Under the pieces are notes generated by a model. That model was not told the origin of the DNA, made no database searches, and was given only the letters and a program-made list of their open reading frames with translations. A stretch of 8,180 nucleotides of DNA from contig JBKPHP010000007.1 of assembly GCA_046729895.1 (NCBI GenBank), forward strand, positions 1 to 8,180. The letters run 5' to 3'. Positions 6,773 through 8,180 of the stretch are shown here, piece by piece. The position numbers were made by a program, and so were the translations under genes. Numbering within the stretch: position 1 is the first letter of the stretch; the number at the start of each line of letters is the position of its first letter. This stretch comes from DASXBA01 sp046729895 (GTDB lineage Bacteria > Actinomycetota > Thermoleophilia > Solirubrobacterales > Thermoleophilaceae).

Positions 6773-7585
6773 ATGAGGAGGTACAGGTTCATGAGCGCGA
6801 CCATCGCGTCTCTCGTGGCCGCCCTGACGGTCGCCGCCTGCGGGGGTGGTGACGGGTCTCAGAGCCCCGCCGCCGGCAAGGAGCCGGGGGCTGCCGGCAA
6901 GCAGCCGGCCGCCGCCGCCAACCGCGGCCTGCCTCAGGGCAGCGAGTCGGTCAAGCTCGACCCTGCCAAGTTCACCACGAACATCGACAACCCCTTCTGG
7001 CGGATGAAGCCGGGCAGCAAGTGGGTCTACGCCGAGAACGACTCCACGGGCAAGAGGGAGAAGGCTGTCGTAGTCGTCACCAACAGGACAAAGACGATCG
7101 CCAACGGGGTCAGGGCGCGGGTGATCCGCGACGTGGTCAGCGAGAACGGCAAGCCGGTCGAGATCACCGAGGACTGGTACGCCCAGGACCACAAGGGCCA
7201 CATCTGGTACTTCGGCGAGGCAACCGCCGAGTACAAGAAGGGCAAGGTCGACAACCGGCGAGGCTCCTTCGAGGCCGGCGTCAACGGGGCGCAGCCCGGC
7301 ATCGCCATGCCCGCCAACCCGGAGCCCGGTCTGTTCTATCGCCAGGAGTACTACAAGGGCCAGGCCGAGGACAATGGCGCGGTCGTCACGGTCGGCCGGG
7401 AGCAGGTGCAGGTGCCCTACGGCCACTTCCCGAAGGATGTCCTCATGACACGCGACCTCGTGCCGACGGAGCCCAAGGTCCAGGAGCTGAAGTTCTACGC
7501 CCCGGGCGTCGGGCCGCTGCTGAGCCTGCACACCGACGGCCCCGGTGGCCGGTCGGCGCTGGTCAGCTACACGCCCGGCACGTAG
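6773..7585 (+). CDS. Predicted lipoprotein, uncharacterised actinobacterial family
   Basis: This 270-residue protein has a lipoprotein signal: a basic start (MRRYR), a hydrophobic stretch (TIASLVAALTVAAC) and a VAAC lipobox with the lipidated cysteine at 23. A low-complexity Gly/Ala/Lys/Pro linker follows to about residue 55. The mature domain begins with LDPAKFTTNIDNPFWRMKPG and has WVYAEND, then NGVRARVIRDVV, DWYAQDHKGHIWYFGEATAE, GAQPGIAMPANPEPG, YRQEYYKGQAED and a closing FYAPGVGPLL. The mix of aromatic and beta-prone segments suggests a beta-sandwich or LolA-like barrel outside the membrane; that is inference. I recall similar unnamed proteins in actinobacteria but know no function. ATG 6773 has GGAGG at 6761-6765, seven bases away. 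A second ATG at 6791 has its own AGGAGG (6776-6781), but only the first start supplies the basic n-region. It stands alone, divergent from the YCII operon. Confidence 0.85.
   Translation: MRRYRFMSATIASLVAALTVAACGGGDGSQSPAAGKEPGAAGKQPAAAANRGLPQGSESVKLDPAKFTTNIDNPFWRMKPGSKWVYAENDSTGKREKAVVVVTNRTKTIANGVRARVIRDVVSENGKPVEITEDWYAQDHKGHIWYFGEATAEYKKGKVDNRRGSFEAGVNGAQPGIAMPANPEPGLFYRQEYYKGQAEDNGAVVTVGREQVQVPYGHFPKDVLMTRDLVPTEPKVQELKFYAPGVGPLLSLHTDGPGGRSALVSYTPGT
6869..6910 (+). repeat. Two-copy 21-base tandem repeat in the lipoprotein linker
   Basis: Two in-frame 21-base units (6869-6889 and 6890-6910) differ at four bases and encode AAGKEPG and AAGKQPA. They form part of the flexible spacer just after the lipidated cysteine. 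Length polymorphism between strains would be expected at such a site. Confidence 0.6.
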
Positions 7586-7625
7586 GAGGCAGGGCCGGTA
7601 GGCGAAGCGAGGGCGAGCGGGAGGG

Positions 7626-7641
7626 GCCGCCGTTCGGCGGC
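7626..7641 (+). terminator. Hairpin downstream of the lipoprotein gene
   Basis: GCCGCC, a GTTC loop and GGCGGC form a perfect 6-base-pair GC stem 40 bases past the lipoprotein stop. No T-run follows. It may end the lipoprotein transcript or be a chance GC palindrome. Confidence 0.35.
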
Positions 7642-7675
7642 GTGAGCGGGCGCGATGAGTTTCGGCCGCTTCGCC

Positions 7676-7695
7676 CGTCTAACGTGTCTAGACGT
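7676..7695. promoter_or_regulatory. Possible operator upstream of the ABC ATPase gene
   Basis: CGTCTA (7676-7681) and TAGACG (7689-7694) are inverted with a 7-base spacer. Inside lies the perfect palindrome GTCTAGAC (7686-7693). The same stretch can be read as two near-identical tandem units, GTCTAACGT and GTCTAGACGT. It ends 28 bases before the TTG start, a usual place for a repressor site overlapping a promoter. Drug-export ABC operons of the DrrA type are often controlled by TetR- or MarR-like repressors, but no regulator gene is in view. Confidence 0.4.
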
Positions 7696-7722
7696 AACCG
7701 ACCCGGCATCTCAGGAGCCAGA

Positions 7723-8180
7723 TTGACACCCCATCCCGCCATCGCCGTCGAGGCCAGCGGCCTCGTCAAGGACTTCGGCGTCACCCGTGCCGTCGACGGG
7801 CTCGACCTGGCCGTGCGCAGAGGCTCCGTCTACGGGATGCTCGGCCCGAACGGCGCCGGCAAGACGACTACAGTGCGCATGCTCGCGACGCTGCTTCGCC
7901 CCGACTCCGGCACGGCGCGGGTGCTAGGCCACGACGTCGTCAGCGAGGCCGACACCGTGCGGAGCCTGATCAGCCTGAACGGACAGCTCGCGTCGATTGA
8001 CGAGGACCTGACGGGACGCGAGAACCTCGTCCTGGTGGCCCCGGCTTCTCGGTTTTCGGCGCACGGCGGCCAAGGCGCGGGCGAGCGAGTTGCTGGAGGC
8101 ATTCGGCCTCACCGAGGCTGCCGAACGCCCGGTAAAGCAGTACTCCGGCGGCATGCGGCGGCGTCTCGACATCGCTGCGA
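7723..8180 (+). CDS. DrrA-type ABC transporter ATPase, partial, with one frameshift
   Basis: This is the N-terminal part of an ABC ATPase of the daunorubicin-resistance (DrrA) type, which powers export through a separate membrane partner. Walker A is GPNGAGKTT (residues 41-49). A Q-loop-like segment (SLNGQLASIDEDLTGRENL) follows, then the signature YSGGMRRRLDIAA at the window edge. Walker B and the rest lie outside. The start is TTG 7723 with AGGAG at 7713-7717, five bases upstream. The first frame is good up to about 8040. After the CCCC run at 8039-8042 the match continues one base on, as RLLGFRRTAAKARASELLEA and then FGLTEAAERPVKQ. One extra C therefore breaks the frame. The restored protein looks fully conserved, so a sequencing error is more likely than a dead gene, though I cannot exclude the latter. 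Confidence 0.85.
   Translation, partial: MTPHPAIAVEASGLVKDFGVTRAVDGLDLAVRRGSVYGMLGPNGAGKTTTVRMLATLLRPDSGTARVLGHDVVSEADTVRSLISLNGQLASIDEDLTGRENLVLVAPASRFSAHGGQGAGERVAGGIRPHRGCRTPGKAVLRRHAAASRHRC

Noticed and set aside
6713..7531. Minus-strand open frame of about 270 codons opposite the lipoprotein gene
   Set aside because: The plus strand has a strong ribosome binding site, lipobox and coherent domain; the minus-strand frame has none of these.
1..8180. CRISPR array, tRNA, rRNA, insertion sequence, phage attachment site or defence system
   Set aside because: No regularly spaced repeats, cloverleaf-like sequences, transposase or integrase motifs, or known defence gene motifs were seen on either strand.

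Overview
The window is GC-rich, with GTG and TTG starts, very few A/T-rich stretches and tightly packed genes. Gene content (split LigD-type end-joining enzymes, an ECF42-type sigma factor with a DGPF/YCII partner, a DrrA-type ABC ATPase, a short Ala/Gly-rich lipoprotein) points to a high-GC actinobacterium. A soil Thermoleophilia/Solirubrobacterales-like lineage is my inference from gene style only; no RNA gene or marker here fixes the taxon.

Layout. (1) 1-2330, minus strand: a soluble PAS-type sensor histidine kinase (120-1220) with a strong hairpin just after its stop. Upstream of it lies a broken AI-2E/PerM-family membrane protein (1279-2055), interrupted by five single-base frameshifts and missing its 3' third. 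Next comes a small two-helix membrane protein (2121-2330). (2) 2424-4776, plus strand: three overlapping genes encoding the three activities that form one LigD polypeptide in Pseudomonas and Mycobacterium: 3'-phosphoesterase, ATP-dependent DNA ligase and archaeo-eukaryotic-primase-type polymerase. Each junction is a 4-base GTGA stop/start overlap. No Ku gene is in the window. (3) 4851-6552, minus strand: a DGPF/YCII protein followed 4 bases later by an ECF42-type sigma factor with a long C-terminal extension. A two-block promoter resembling the published ECF42 consensus lies upstream, so the operon is probably autoregulated. (4) 6773-7585, plus strand: an uncharacterised lipoprotein with an excellent Shine-Dalgarno site. 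(5) 7723-end, plus strand: a DrrA-type ABC transporter ATPase, cut by the window edge and carrying one single-base frameshift, preceded by an inverted repeat that could be an operator.

How the genes relate. The three LigD parts form one evident functional unit for repair of double-strand breaks by non-homologous end joining. The YCII and sigma genes form a second unit, a self-contained regulatory module. The other genes are singletons with no visible link to each other. The LIG and POL genes converge on the sigma operon with 74 bases between stops (4777-4850), where I see no convincing terminator. The single-base indels in the AI-2E remnant and in the ABC gene all fall in short G or C runs. 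Sequencing or assembly error is therefore a serious alternative to real gene decay. I found no CRISPR array, tRNA, rRNA, insertion sequence or phage gene.
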